This document shows, piece after piece, positions 1 through 9,788 of a stretch of 64,000 bases of DNA (position 1 is its first letter; the number at the start of each line of letters is the position of its first letter). The stretch comes from Cymbomonas tetramitiformis (lineage: Eukaryota > Chlorophyta > Pyramimonadophyceae > Pyramimonadales > Pyramimonadaceae), in contig LGRX02026023.1 of the NCBI GenBank assembly GCA_001247695.2, positions 1 through 64,000 on the forward strand, in the 5' to 3' direction. The notes below the pieces were generated by a model, which saw nothing but the letters and a program-made list of their open reading frames with translations, was not told the origin of the DNA and ran no database searches. A program made the position numbers and the translations under genes.

Positions 1-263
1 TCCTGGCGACCACGTACTGAAACGAAAAGGCTTCCACAACCACGATATGGCAGTGTCATCAACTTTCATTCTGGGAGCTTCATTCTGCGTCTCATGTCAC
101 ATTCTGTGTCCTGGCGACCACGTACTGAAACGAAAAGGCTTCCACAACCACGATATGACAGTGTCATCAACTTTCATTCTGGGAGCTTCATTCTGCGTCT
201 CATGTCACATTCTGTGTCCTGGCGACCACGTACTGAAACGAAAAGGCTTCCACAACCACGATA
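1..263. repeat. 108-bp tandem repeat, about 2.4 copies
   Basis: The motif TCCTGGCGACCACGTACTGA begins at 1, 109 and 217, so the period is exactly 108 bp and copies are nearly identical. The array starts at the window edge and probably continues to the left. Open frames through it simply repeat the same peptide and are not taken as genes. Confidence 0.9.
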
Positions 264-360
264 TCGTCGCGCAAAAAATGGATAAATGGATAAATGGATA
301 AGTGGATAAATGGATAATTCACCAAGTGAAAATACAAAACGGGCCTCAAAATATTTTCAT

Positions 361-1010
361 GTGAAAATACAACGACCCGCTCTCTTCCGGAATATCGCCG
401 CACCCCCCCTCCCCGACAAGTGAAATTACACAACGCGCCCCGGAAATACTGAAAATACACTTTGGTCTCCTTTTCTTTAAAAATGCACCGTCACCTCCCC
501 GATAAAGTGAAAATGCAAATCAGGTGAAATACGACAAGTGAAAATACAAGGACGCGTCCTTCTTCCGGAATATCGCCGCACCCACTCCCAACAAGTGAAT
601 AACACAACGGGCCCCGGAAATACTGAAAATACAATTTGGTCTCCTTTTGTAAAAAAATGCACCGTCACCTCCCCGAAAAAGTCAAAATGCGTTTCAGGTG
701 AAAAACAACAAGTGAAAATAGAACGACGCGTCCCTCTTCCGGAATATCGCCGCACCCCTTCCCCGACAAGTGAAATAACACAACGGGCCCCGGAATTTCT
801 GAAAATACACTTTGGTCTCCTTGTGTAAAAAAATGCACCGTCACCTCCCCGAAAAAGTCAAAATGCGATTCAGGTGAAAAACAATAAGTGAAAATACAAC
901 GACGCGTCCCTCTTCCGGAATATCGCCGCACCCCCCTCCCCGACAAGTGAAATTCCACAACGGGCCCCGGAAATTTTGAAAATACACTTTAGTCTCCTTT
1001 TGTCAAAAAC
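361..1010. repeat. about 177-bp tandem repeat, left arm
   Basis: About four tandem units share the blocks GTGAAAATACAA, GACGCGTCC, TTCCGGAATATCGCCGCACC and GAAAATACACTTTGGTCTCC. They are the reverse complement of the units at 3421-3990, and a few bases separate the copies. Confidence 0.85.
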
Positions 1011-1218
1011 TGCACCGAGGCCACTCCGAAAACAAAAGCGAAGCGAAAGAGTGGAAATACAGAATATTTATGTATTTATAGGTGAAAATACAATGTGTTT
1101 TCATGTCTCACAGAAAATATAACAATGACAACCCCAGTCACCAAGTGACAACAAATAAGAAACTGATATTGAGATAATATGAAATCCGTGCTAATTATTT
1201 ATTAAACATAAAATTATT

Positions 1219-3277
1219 GTCATCGATGACGATATTTCTAGGTGCTGAAAAAAAAATATGTTTCTAAACTTTATTCATAAAGTAGAAAAAATTTGTCATC
1301 GATGACGATATTTTTAGGTTGCATGAAAACATCAACTTATAACAACAACCTTGTCATCGATGACGTTTTTCTCACTTCTTGTAAAATTGTTCGGTAAACA
1401 AATGAATACCTTGAATAAACGCCATAAATAATTATGTCAACAATATTACAGTTTCCGATGTCAACAACATTACAGTCTGTTAAAGTTTTCAACGCAACGC
1501 TGATTAGGACTAGTCCAGTTTCAGATTAGAAAGTCGCCTGGAAGAATCTTTAAGATATAATCTTGCAAGACTCCTTTAAGCTACTATTTTGCCTATTGTT
1601 AATTAAGCCGCACGTCGCAATGAAACGTCTGCGCAATTAGCTGATACTAATAAGCTAGCAAAATAGTATCCATTTGCGCCGCGGTTTGTTCCGTGCTTAT
1701 TATAAAGACCTACACGGGTTGATAACGTGCACGCTGCGTAATTAGAGACTTGTTCTAAAGTCTTTAACGCAAAGCTGATTATTATGACCGGTCCAGAATC
1801 TGTGCAGTTTTAAAAGTCACTAAGATTCTTATGGATCCGATCTTGTAAGACTTCTTAAAGAAGCGCTATTTTGTCTAATTTGCCGCACGCAATAAAAAGT
1901 CTGCGCAACTAGCTGATACTTATAATGAGCTAGGGAATCACTATACGATTGCGCCGCGGTTTGTTGCGAGTTTATCGTAAAGACACTGACGGTTAAATAA
2001 CTTAGAACGCTGCGTAACTAGAGACTTTAACTGCCGAAATCTGTGGGCAACGTGAAAGTGACTCACCGAGAAAAGAAACGTCCTTGATCGGTCACGGACA
2101 GTTCCGTTATCTTTTAAAGAACTGCGGAAAGTCCATCAACGATGATGGAAAGAGCCGTCATCGATGACGAAGCAGCGTAAAAGACTTAAATTAACTTGGT
2201 AAGATAATTTAAGTTACTAAAAAGTCTGTCATCGATGACGATGTTAGGAAGACTTTCTGTCATCGATGACAGAAAGCTGGACTATTGATAATTTTACCGT
2301 CTTAAATACTCAATAGTCCAGCTTTCTGTCATCGATGACAGAAAGTCGTCATAATATCGTCATCGATGACAGAAATTCTAGTTACTTAAATTGTTTTACC
2401 AAGTTAATATAAGACTTTTGCGCTGCTTCGTCATCGATGACGGATCTTTCCATCATCGTTGATGGACTTTCCGTCGCAGTTCTTTCAATGAAAGATTACG
2501 GAACTGTCCGTGACCGAACACGGACTTTTTTTTTCACGGTGAGTCACATTCACGTCACAGATCTCGGCAGTTAAAGTCTCTAATTGCGCAACGTCTTTAA
2601 AGTTAATACTAAACCGTTAAGGTCTCTAGAATAAGCACGCAACATGAACCTCGACGCAGTCCGATACTATTTCGGTAGTCATTAATATCAGCTATTTGCG
2701 CAGACGTTTCAATGCTTGCGGCATGCACGAAACAATAGGCAAAATAGCGCTTCGTAAAGGAGTCTTGCAAGATTAGATCTTAATGAGGCTTCTTCGAGGT
2801 GACTTTTTTAATCTTGAACTGGACTGGTCCTTATTGCCACCTTGCAGCCTAGCAGCTTCTGTTTTCTATTATTATTTCTATAATTTCTTAGTATAAGCGT
2901 TTAGCTCGCATTGACGCTGCCACCTTCTAGCCAAGCAGGTTCTGTTTTCTATTTTTAATTTATATCACAAACTTAACACATACTTTAAATAGTTTAACCT
3001 TTACACAAGGCTGGATTTGTAGTTTCATTTTTTCTTTATTTCACTTTATATTATTTCATGACAGTCATTATTTGTGGTGTTTATTCGCGGTATTTATTTG
3101 TTTAGTGAACTATTTTACAAAAAGTGAGAAAAACGTCACCGATGACAAGCTTGTTGTTATAACTTGATGTTTTCATGCATCCTAAAAATATCGTCATCGA
3201 TGACAAATTTTTTCTACTTTATAAATAAAGTATAAAATATTTTTTTTTTAGCACCTAGAAATATCGTCATCGATGAC
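1219..3277. repeat. twelve GTCATCGATGAC palindromic iterons
   Basis: Copies begin at 1219, 1295, 1353, 2157, 2228, 2259, 2328, 2359, 2430, 3135 (variant GTCACCGATGAC), 3193 and 3266. The six central copies are exactly symmetric about 2299; the outer three on each side mirror one another approximately. Related palindromes CCATCAACGATGATGG and its mirror flank the central group near 2133 and 2450. The arrangement suggests a cooperative binding-site array for an origin-binding protein. Confidence 0.9.
1480..2035. repeat. two diverged copies of a 275-bp direct repeat
   Basis: Two segments starting near 1483 and 1757 share AACGCAA(C/A)GCTGATTA, the tract ending in GGTCCAG or AGTCCAG, TCTGCGCAA and GCGCCGCGGTTTGTT in the same order. 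Traces of the same blocks lie mirrored at 2560-2830 in the other arm. Confidence 0.7.
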
Positions 3278-3420
3278 AATAATTATATGTTTCAAAAATA
3301 ATTAGCACGGACTACTTATTATCTCAATATCAGTTTCTTATTAGCTGTCAATGGTGACAAGGGTTGTCATTGTTATATTTTCTGTGAGACATAATTATTC
3401 TGGGAAAAGGAAACTTCCTT

Positions 3421-3990
3421 GTATTTTCACTTGGTATTTTTCACCTGATTTGCATTTTGACTTTTTCGGGGAGGTGTCGGTGCATTTTTTCACAAAAGGA
3501 GACCAAAGTGTATTTTCAGTATTTCCGGGGCCCGTTGTGTAATTTCACTTGGCGGGGAGGGGGGTGCGGTGATATTCCGGACGAAGGACGCGTCATTGTA
3601 TTTTCACTTGTTGTTTTTCACCTGATTTGCATTTTGACTTTATCGGGGAGGTGTCGGTGCATGTTTTCACAAAAGGAGACCAAAGTGTATTTTCAGTATT
3701 TCCGGGGCCCGTTGTGTAATTTCACTTGTCGGGGAGGGGGGTGCGGTGATATTCCGGACGAAGGACGCGTCCTTGTATTTTCACTTGTTGTTTTTCACCT
3801 GATTTGCATTTTGACTTTTTCGGGGAGGTGTCGGTGCATTTTTTCACAAAAGGAGACCAAAGTGTATTTTCAGTATTTCCGGGGCCCGTTGTGTAATTTC
3901 ACTTGTCGGAGAGGGGGGTGTGGTGATATTCCGGAAGAGGGACGCGTCCTTGTATTTTCACTTGAAAATATTTCGAGGACCGTTTTGTAT
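3421..3990. repeat. about 177-bp tandem repeat, right arm
   Basis: GTATTTTCACTTG recurs at 3421, 3598, 3774 and 3952, giving units of 176-178 bp. Each contains a run ending CGGGGAGGTGTCGGTGCAT and the palindrome GGACGCGTCC (GACGCGTCA in one unit). This is the inverse of the 361-1010 array. A 202-codon open frame runs through it, but its translation only repeats the unit. Confidence 0.85.
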
Positions 3991-4107
3991 TTTCACTTGG
4001 TGAATTACCCATTTACCCATTTATCCATTTATCCATTTATCCATTCTATGAGCTATGCGTATTGACGGAAGGTCATTTTTCTGTAGGATGATGATCCGTT
4101 TTGCACT

Positions 4108-5058
4108 ATGGATTTGAGTCACGCGCGCGTGGTTATAAAGGGCGGAAACGCCAAACTTGTCGAGAATGCTTTGATGGAGCAATTAAAAAATTGTGTCACG
4201 CTGCACAATCTACGACACCTGGACAAGCATCACCTGACAAAGCATGTTTTTGATCTAAACGGTAGTCTGCCGCTTCGCGTTGCAGTTTTCGATTTTGCCA
4301 CGTGTTACATCGCACATCACATCGCATTTAAGCGAATCACGGCGCCCGCGGACTTAAACGCGGTGTTCTGGGAATGTGCAAATGATGGCGCGTGCATGTG
4401 CGCGCTGCGCGTGCTGCAGCTCCTGCAAAAAAGGATGAGCACATTACTGCCAGAGCGTTTTACGGGTAAGATTTTGCGCACCATGTGTAACATGCTGCAC
4501 GCGCACAACAGATCCGCGGAGAGCGACCCGCGGATTGAGCACGCGCGGCTCATGATGTACGAAGTGATTGCGACGAACGTTTTTATCGACGAAACGCGGT
4601 ACTCGCGCCATATACAGGACGGCATACACACCCGTCTTTTCAGGGAGCAAGGCGTGGTGCACTTGCACGTGTTCGCGGACATCGTCGCAACGACGCCATG
4701 CGCAAACACTCGCCTTTGCATGCAGCAGACTTTGAATCGAGGCGATCGCGTTTTGCGCGAGTACGTCGAGCACGTAAGATCGAAGTGTATGTGCGCGGCG
4801 GATCAAGATTACCCACCGCGCAGTCCGTACAACGTTTGTTTGAAACGAGGTTATCCGGTGTACTATTACGCTTCGGATCCGTATGGTATGACGGTGCACG
4901 CCATGGCCACCATCGTGCACGGTTTTACCCCCATACCCAACTGCGAGTATCACTGCACCGTCTGGAGCGTTTGGAATTTTTGGACACGACCGGATTTTCA
5001 AGAGATTCCCTTAATACTCTGTGAAGATAATTACGATGAAGTAAATCTGGAATATTAA
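4108..5058 (+). CDS. unknown protein, 316 aa
   Basis: First gene to the right of the inverted repeat. It is a single open frame with GC-rich third positions like the core genes, starting at the first ATG after the repeat array. The product has no signal peptide or membrane segment and is rich in Cys and His in its second half (for example CMCAADQD near residue 230). No motif was recognised. Its position directly beside the putative origin may matter, but that is only inference. Confidence 0.75.
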   Translation: MDLSHARVVIKGGNAKLVENALMEQLKNCVTLHNLRHLDKHHLTKHVFDLNGSLPLRVAVFDFATCYIAHHIAFKRITAPADLNAVFWECANDGACMCALRVLQLLQKRMSTLLPERFTGKILRTMCNMLHAHNRSAESDPRIEHARLMMYEVIATNVFIDETRYSRHIQDGIHTRLFREQGVVHLHVFADIVATTPCANTRLCMQQTLNRGDRVLREYVEHVRSKCMCAADQDYPPRSPYNVCLKRGYPVYYYASDPYGMTVHAMATIVHGFTPIPNCEYHCTVWSVWNFWTRPDFQEIPLILCEDNYDEVNLEY

Positions 5059-5225
5059 TACACAATTTGAAATCGATACCAAGCTCGAATTAGCAGCATG
5101 CCTCTGGGCGGTCTGCGCGACTTAACCACTTGCATCGTGATCATGCGCTCGCAACTAAAAGCATGCGCGGTGGATGTCAAACCGCCGGACTCCGGTGCGT
5201 CCAAACAGAGTAAACCAAACAGTAA

Positions 5226-5735
5226 TCAATCGGAGAGCGTCAACCAAACAGCCTCCACCAATAGTTGATCATCCACGTAGCACTCGTAGCAGTCCTCGCC
5301 AGCCGGGCAGGTTGTCGCGATGGGCGCGACCATGTTCGCGTAGAAGTAGCACTCATTATCTCCCACGCCACCGCGCCAAGCGTACGCCACGCAATGATCG
5401 TCGTCCGCGCACGAGGCTTCGCAAATGTCCCGCTGGATCGCGGCGAGCTTGTCGCGTCGAGGCAGCGCGTAACTTTTGCGGTACGCGCAATCCTGCGTGT
5501 CCGCGTATTTTTTCGGGCAGTCGCACCAGCCTGTCCCGATGCGTTCGAAACTCCGACCCGCGGGTTCGAGCGTCGCTTCATCCGAGGTCGCATCCTCTTG
5601 CACGGATGCGACGGAATCGATATCTATCTTGACGGTCGTTTGGAAAAGCTGGTCCTCGACCGAGTACACCGCGCGCGCTGCGGCATTCGCCGCTAAGAGG
5701 AAAATGGCGCAAAAGTTTGCCTCACTCACGCGCAT
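5226..5735 (-). CDS. secreted Cys-rich protein, PAN/apple-like
   Basis: 169 aa. The N-terminus (MRVSEANFCAIFLLAANAAA) is a good signal peptide. The rest has paired cysteines in a PAN/apple-like order: CAYRKSY, then IQRDICEASCADDDHCVAYAW, then ECYFYAN and CPAGEDCYECY. PAN modules bind proteins or carbohydrate, so a surface or secreted role is likely. A TATA-like element (reverse strand of TATTTATAC, 5768-5776) lies about 35 nt upstream. Convergent with the gene at 4108-5058. The family assignment rests on cysteine and aromatic spacing only. Confidence 0.75.
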   Translation of the reverse strand: MRVSEANFCAIFLLAANAAARAVYSVEDQLFQTTVKIDIDSVASVQEDATSDEATLEPAGRSFERIGTGWCDCPKKYADTQDCAYRKSYALPRRDKLAAIQRDICEASCADDDHCVAYAWRGGVGDNECYFYANMVAPIATTCPAGEDCYECYVDDQLLVEAVWLTLSD

Positions 5736-5915
5736 GTTGTAATTCGTGTAATCTCATGCATGATTCGTATTTATACAACCTTTCCACATATAATATGTAT
5801 CGGTCTAAAAAACTACGCTTTTAGGTCACACGTGTTCGTGCTTTCTTTTGTATTGTTCGGTTTTTTTTTTGTCCACAAAATTGCATCATCATCGCTATCG
5901 TATTTATAAAGGGCA

Positions 5916-6283
5916 TTAAAGTCCTGCAAACGGTGGAGCACCGGTTGGTGGAACACCGGAAGGTGCAGCACTGGCAGCTGCAGCATTGGAAGATGTAAGA
6001 GGGGGCGAATTTGTCTCCATGCGCTCTTGTTGTGTAACTTTTTTAAAATGCTTTACAACATTTTCGACGTGAGCCTCTCCGGCCACCACAATTACTTTCT
6101 CGGTTTGAGATTCCAGCACACCACAAGGTCGTAAGCGCCATGGCTTAGCCAATCTGCCAGTATACACTCAGAAAAATGTTTGTTGTGCATGCGTGATACG
6201 TGAAATGCGACGACGTACATCCATGTCATCAAGTCTTTCCAGGTGATTTTTGGACTGTAAAGGTGGTTCAGATGTGAGTCCAT
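5916..6283 (-). pseudogene. frameshifted gene with GEAH motif, Pro/Ala-rich tail
   Basis: Two overlapping frames read as one protein broken by a shift near 6110-6125. The upstream frame starts at ATG 6283 and ends after LVVCWNL. The downstream frame carries EKVIVVAGEAHVENVVKHF and then a tail rich in Pro and Ala. The second part resembles a motif I associate with uncharacterised proteins of large DNA viruses (an I-I-x-Y-A-G-x-x-H core followed by Asn); this is from memory and unverified. No homopolymer explains the shift. Options are an indel error, genuine decay, or missing exons shared with the spliced gene just upstream on the same strand. Confidence 0.5.
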
Positions 6284-6408
6284 GGTCGTGTAATATTGTT
6301 AAAACTTTAAACATGTAATCTTGCACCTGCGAGCACTCAATGGCAATTTAGCGCGTACAATCCCGATAACGCTAACGAAGCTCGTGCGTATCCTCTCACC
6401 GTGATATT

Positions 6409-6735
6409 TTATTCTTGGTGCACGTCATATAGTTTTTTGAAAACGTTCGGTGGTTTAGATGTCGCATTGGGTTTTTGAAATTTCATCTCGTCGTTTGGGT
6501 CCAGTTCTTCTGTGTATTTCATTAACTTTTCGGAAACACAAACTAGTTTCGTCTTGAACACATTCGCGGACTCAAGCGCGGTGTCCCTGCGAAACCCAAA
6601 AAAAAACGTGTCAGATTGTCATTTCGTATTGCTAAATGGGTAACATAAAAAAACTACGTACTCTGTTTGCATGAATTCTTCGGATCGCACAATACCTAGC
6701 ATACACTCAAGCAGATTGTCCATGACTTTGCACAT
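6409..6735 (-). CDS. small two-exon protein, 83 aa
   Basis: Exon 1 is 6735-6662 and exon 2 is 6586-6409. The intron (6661-6587, 75 nt) begins GTACGT, ends TTTCGCAG after a T-rich tract, and splits a codon in phase 2, joining two frames that each stop or shift without splicing. A stop lies directly upstream of the ATG. The product contains MDNLLECMLGIV and a Lys-rich C-terminus; no domain was recognised. It is divergent from the gene at 6883 and shares an AT-rich promoter region with it. It might be the 5' part of the broken gene at 5916-6283. Confidence 0.5.
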
Positions 6736-6882
6736 ATCTCATAGCACTGTATCGATGAGCATCGCTCGTCGCGTACACCACCGGATAATAATTTAAATGT
6801 GATTTCATAAAACGTAGCAAACTTGTATATATATATAAATACACGCACCTGCATTACAACACGCAACATATATCTCAATAAA

Positions 6883-7833
6883 ATGTCGGTCATCTTTGTA
6901 AACGACAGCAATATATCGACGACCTTTGAGATGCCGGACGGCGTCCCCCCGGCGAATGACACCCACGCGCCCGATTTGTTGCCAGAAGAGGAACTTGAAA
7001 AAGAGCGAAATCGCCTTGTCGCCGCTTTGTTGGGCGAACCAAACACCTCCGAACATATTGACACAACCTGCGGCGTAGATCTTAATGTTTCATTACAAAA
7101 TCTTACAGAACTTGACAAGGCAAGATTTTTAAACTGCAAAGAATATTTAATCCGATGGGAGAAAGTTCAATTCCTTGCAGTGGAAAACAATGATCATGAG
7201 GTCGTCAAAACTCTAATAGATGGAAACGATAAACGGCACGCTATGATCATTGAATATTTAGAATCGTACAGTGAGGAAGAGAATGATATTGACAATTTAT
7301 TGTACGTTGACAATAAGAATAATAAAAATATAAAAAATGCGTGCTACGACACACTTTCTTCCGAAATAAAATCGTTTGGTATTAAAGGAGAACATTTCTC
7401 TATTTACGTCGAAAATTTAATTAAATTTTATCTGGTGTGTATTTTTCACAGACTTAGAGTGCAACGGGTTTTTGCGCGCAAACTGTTAGTTTCCCTAAAA
7501 TTTGATGAGTTACCTTTTATTCAATCTAAATCTTTAACATCGTATATGATACGTTGGACTAACAAAAGGTTTTTTGAGAAAAGCGTGCTTAAAGAACACG
7601 AACAATTTATCGGCAAAATAAAAAATTTTGAAAATGGTTTGAATGATGTGGATTGTCAAGCTTTCAAAAGTTATATCGAGCACCACATAAATCTGCGGAA
7701 GTTTAACTTTCCGGCGTTGCATGAATGTGAAGCTTTATACTACGAACTGACGGAACATTCCCCAACATGCATCTATGGTAGACCACGGGATAAAGACATT
7801 TTTCAGCTGCTGTATCCGCACTTGCTAAAATAA
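6883..7833 (+). CDS. AT-rich accessory protein starting MSV, 316 aa
   Basis: Start chosen at AATAAAATGTCGGTC, about 50 nt after a strong TATA run (GTATATATATATAAAT, 6826-6840); a longer frame from 6823 would begin inside that TATA box. The body is AT-rich and Lys/Glu/Asn-rich, unlike the GC-rich neighbours. It belongs to the set of genes here whose products begin MSV/MSI but whose bodies differ. It is probably an intracellular helical protein; no known domain was seen. Confidence 0.75.
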   Translation: MSVIFVNDSNISTTFEMPDGVPPANDTHAPDLLPEEELEKERNRLVAALLGEPNTSEHIDTTCGVDLNVSLQNLTELDKARFLNCKEYLIRWEKVQFLAVENNDHEVVKTLIDGNDKRHAMIIEYLESYSEEENDIDNLLYVDNKNNKNIKNACYDTLSSEIKSFGIKGEHFSIYVENLIKFYLVCIFHRLRVQRVFARKLLVSLKFDELPFIQSKSLTSYMIRWTNKRFFEKSVLKEHEQFIGKIKNFENGLNDVDCQAFKSYIEHHINLRKFNFPALHECEALYYELTEHSPTCIYGRPRDKDIFQLLYPHLLK

Positions 7834-8039
7834 TAAAGTTTGTTGGTTGGGTAAACTTTTTTATCAAACATGTCATTTTTTGTGCTGCGCGTTTCGACCC
7901 GCCCATGGTACATATGCGCAGCGCGAACGCGGCGCGTACCATAAACTTTGTTCCACGTCTCAACATCATGGGCCTCGAAATTTCGCACGTCTATGTTCAT
8001 GTCAACTCGGGCAAAAGAAATTGCAAAATTTTGCGCACG

Positions 8040-8050
8040 GTATATATATC
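8040..8050 (+). promoter_or_regulatory. TATA box of the 8089 gene
   Basis: GTATATATATCC lies about 45 nt before ATG 8089. This spacing, shared with several genes here, favours 8089 over the upstream in-frame ATG at 7948. Confidence 0.6.
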
Positions 8051-8088
8051 CTCGCGTGCGCCGGCGGAACAAAAGGTCGGCAGCGAGG

Positions 8089-9708
8089 ATGGCGCAAGCG
8101 GAAATAATTCTGCACACGCGCGACCACCCCTGCCCATCGGATGATACCAACGCATACTGCATCGATGGCACCCGTCTCATCGATGACCTGCGGCGCTTGA
8201 AAACCAGCGCCAAACCACGCCCAGCTAAGAACAACCTCCTCTGGTGCGCGTGCACCAAAACGAAACCCAACGAACTCGCCGTGTTTCTGTCCAAGAATTT
8301 CACGGCAGACTGGAGGTCCCATTGTCAAATCGACGCGAATACCAAATACGTGCACGTTACTCCCGAACTGGCCGAGTTTGTGGCCAGATTCGCGACCGCG
8401 CACGACGTTGCGGAGGCGATAAAGACGTGGGTCGCGGATGGGTGCGTCGCGCGCAATCCCGAACTGGCCGTCGGGCGAGCGAGAGCAACTGGCAACCTTG
8501 GCAAGGTTGCGGACGTTTCCGTGCGGACGGTCGAGAATGACGGCGATGCGGGCGTCGCTGTGGAAGGTTCGCCCGCAAGCAACAACGACCGTGTACTGAT
8601 CGGAAGCCACAATAACATCAGCGATGCACCCACCGGCGATACCATTGCGAATTCAGCAGTTCCGTCGTTCAACACCACCGACGTTGCCGATCCAAACGCT
8701 GTCACGACCGACAAGTCCGATTTGTTTGCCGATTTCGCGTTTACAGCGAATACCGTTAAATCACGCAAGCTTACCACCGAAAGCGGGCTCAAACAAACCG
8801 AGCGAGGCACTACGAGTACCTTCGTCGATCTTGTCAACAGCGATGCGACCGCGGACGAAATCATGGTTGATGCCACGGAGCCTCCGTCGTTGGAGAAGGT
8901 GCGCGCTGTTTTGCCCGACGGAATTTACTGGGATGCCATCATCTGTAGTGAGTGAACTACAGATGATGGGATAAAAAGACTGGGTACATCAATAGTTTTG
9001 ACCTAATGCGTATCGCTGGAAGACATTTCAAGCACCTAACATTGGAAAACACTGGTCATAACGTACTTTTCTATTTATGTTTGAGTTTGCATCTCGACAT
9101 GTTTTTAAGTTTGACTGTTTTGGGGTGCATAAGTATGTAAATGTTCGTTTGTTCTGCGCAGGTTATCGACACTACGAACACTGTCACGAACGGGAATGCT
9201 GACGTCACAGCCGTTTTTGATGCAGCAAACGCTCCAGGCGCTGCGCGCGCAACCGTGACCACCTTGCTCCCGAGTCAGTTTGAACCGGACGCAACTGTAA
9301 ACGAGAATTCCGTCGCAACCGTCGTCTTACGGGAACGCAGTGGCACCGAAGTGGCTGCAGACGTGGACGTCGACGACGCGATTGATTCTGACGACGACGA
9401 GCTGGTGCGTTTTGTGTTTTTGCTGTAGACAGTTGCCTTGTATCACGCTCATTCCTTTTTGCGCAATAAATTTGTATTGTGATTGTTTTCACCTTCCGCA
9501 GATACACAACATGCAAACCGTTCCTACTGTCGCCATGGATGATGCGGACGCTGCGGAAGATGTGATTGCGACTCCAAACGCTGCGCGCGCAACCGTGACC
9601 ACCTTGCCCTCGGGCCAATTTGAACGCAATGGCAAGGCGCGCGTCGCCTGTGTCATACATCTGATGACTGCCACGTGGATATGTTATGTTGGCCAACCCT
9701 ATATATAG
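8089..9708 (+). CDS. spliced gene, 5' exons (upstream part of KilA-N gene?)
   Basis: Exon 1 is 8089 to about 8898: a Cys/Trp-containing N-terminal domain of unknown type, then low-complexity Ala/Asp/Thr sequence. Proposed intron 1 is 8899-9161 (GTGCGC...CTGCGCAG, phase 0), exon 2 is 9162-9404, intron 2 is 9405-9501 (GTGCGT...TTCCGCAG, phase 0) and exon 3 starts at 9502. Exons 2 and 3 are tandem duplicates: both encode AARATVTTL followed by QFE. Unspliced, each piece stops early. How exon 3 joins the KilA-N exon at 9789 is unclear because I find no good phase-0 GT donor; the open frame to 9708 may be an unspliced tail. Confidence 0.55.
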
Positions 9709-9740
9709 GGGTGTTACAAGACATTCCCCATTGTAACACC
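9700..9740 (+). promoter_or_regulatory. TATA box followed by perfect 10-bp hairpin
   Basis: CCCTATATATAGGGG (9698-9711) is a TATA-like palindrome. Overlapping its end, GGTGTTACAA (9710-9719) pairs perfectly with TTGTAACACC (9731-9740) around an 11-nt loop. It lies about 50-80 nt before the KilA-N exon. It could be that gene's own promoter with a binding site, or a 5'-leader hairpin. Confidence 0.5.
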
Positions 9741-9788
9741 CTACTGTAGAAATCCGGTAAATGCTTTAACAGACCATATGTGGTGCAG

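Larger units (their letters stand above)
264..4050. other. 3.7-kb imperfect inverted repeat; candidate replication origin or genome junction
   Basis: The sequence from about 290 to 2288 reappears reverse-complemented from about 2310 to 4050. The core is a perfect 38-bp stem (2251-2288 with 2310-2347) around a 21-nt loop centred at 2299. Outward the arms diverge moderately and the left arm is longer by extra repeat units. Even the ends mirror: GGATAAATG-type units at 280-315 answer CATTTATCC-type units at 4005-4045. No convincing gene lies inside. Large dyads with iterated palindromes are typical of replication origins and of junctions between inverted terminal segments in large DNA viruses; which of these applies here is inference. 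Confidence 0.85.

Noticed and set aside
1..4060. CRISPR array interpretation of the repeats
   Set aside because: Units are contiguous or symmetric palindromes with no unique spacers and no cas genes; the genome is eukaryote-virus-like.
3351..4065. 63- and 202-codon open frames in the right repeat arm (and mirror frames at 200-960)
   Set aside because: Translations just repeat the 177-bp unit; no start context, no promoter, no domain.
4317..5024. Three long frames overlapping the 4108 gene on both strands
   Set aside because: Shadow frames of a GC-rich gene; compositionally biased and without independent signals.
9632..9788. A GC-AG intron (GCAAGG at 9632) linking exon 3 to the KilA-N exon
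   Set aside because: Phase does not match the acceptor frame; joining it gives an early stop.
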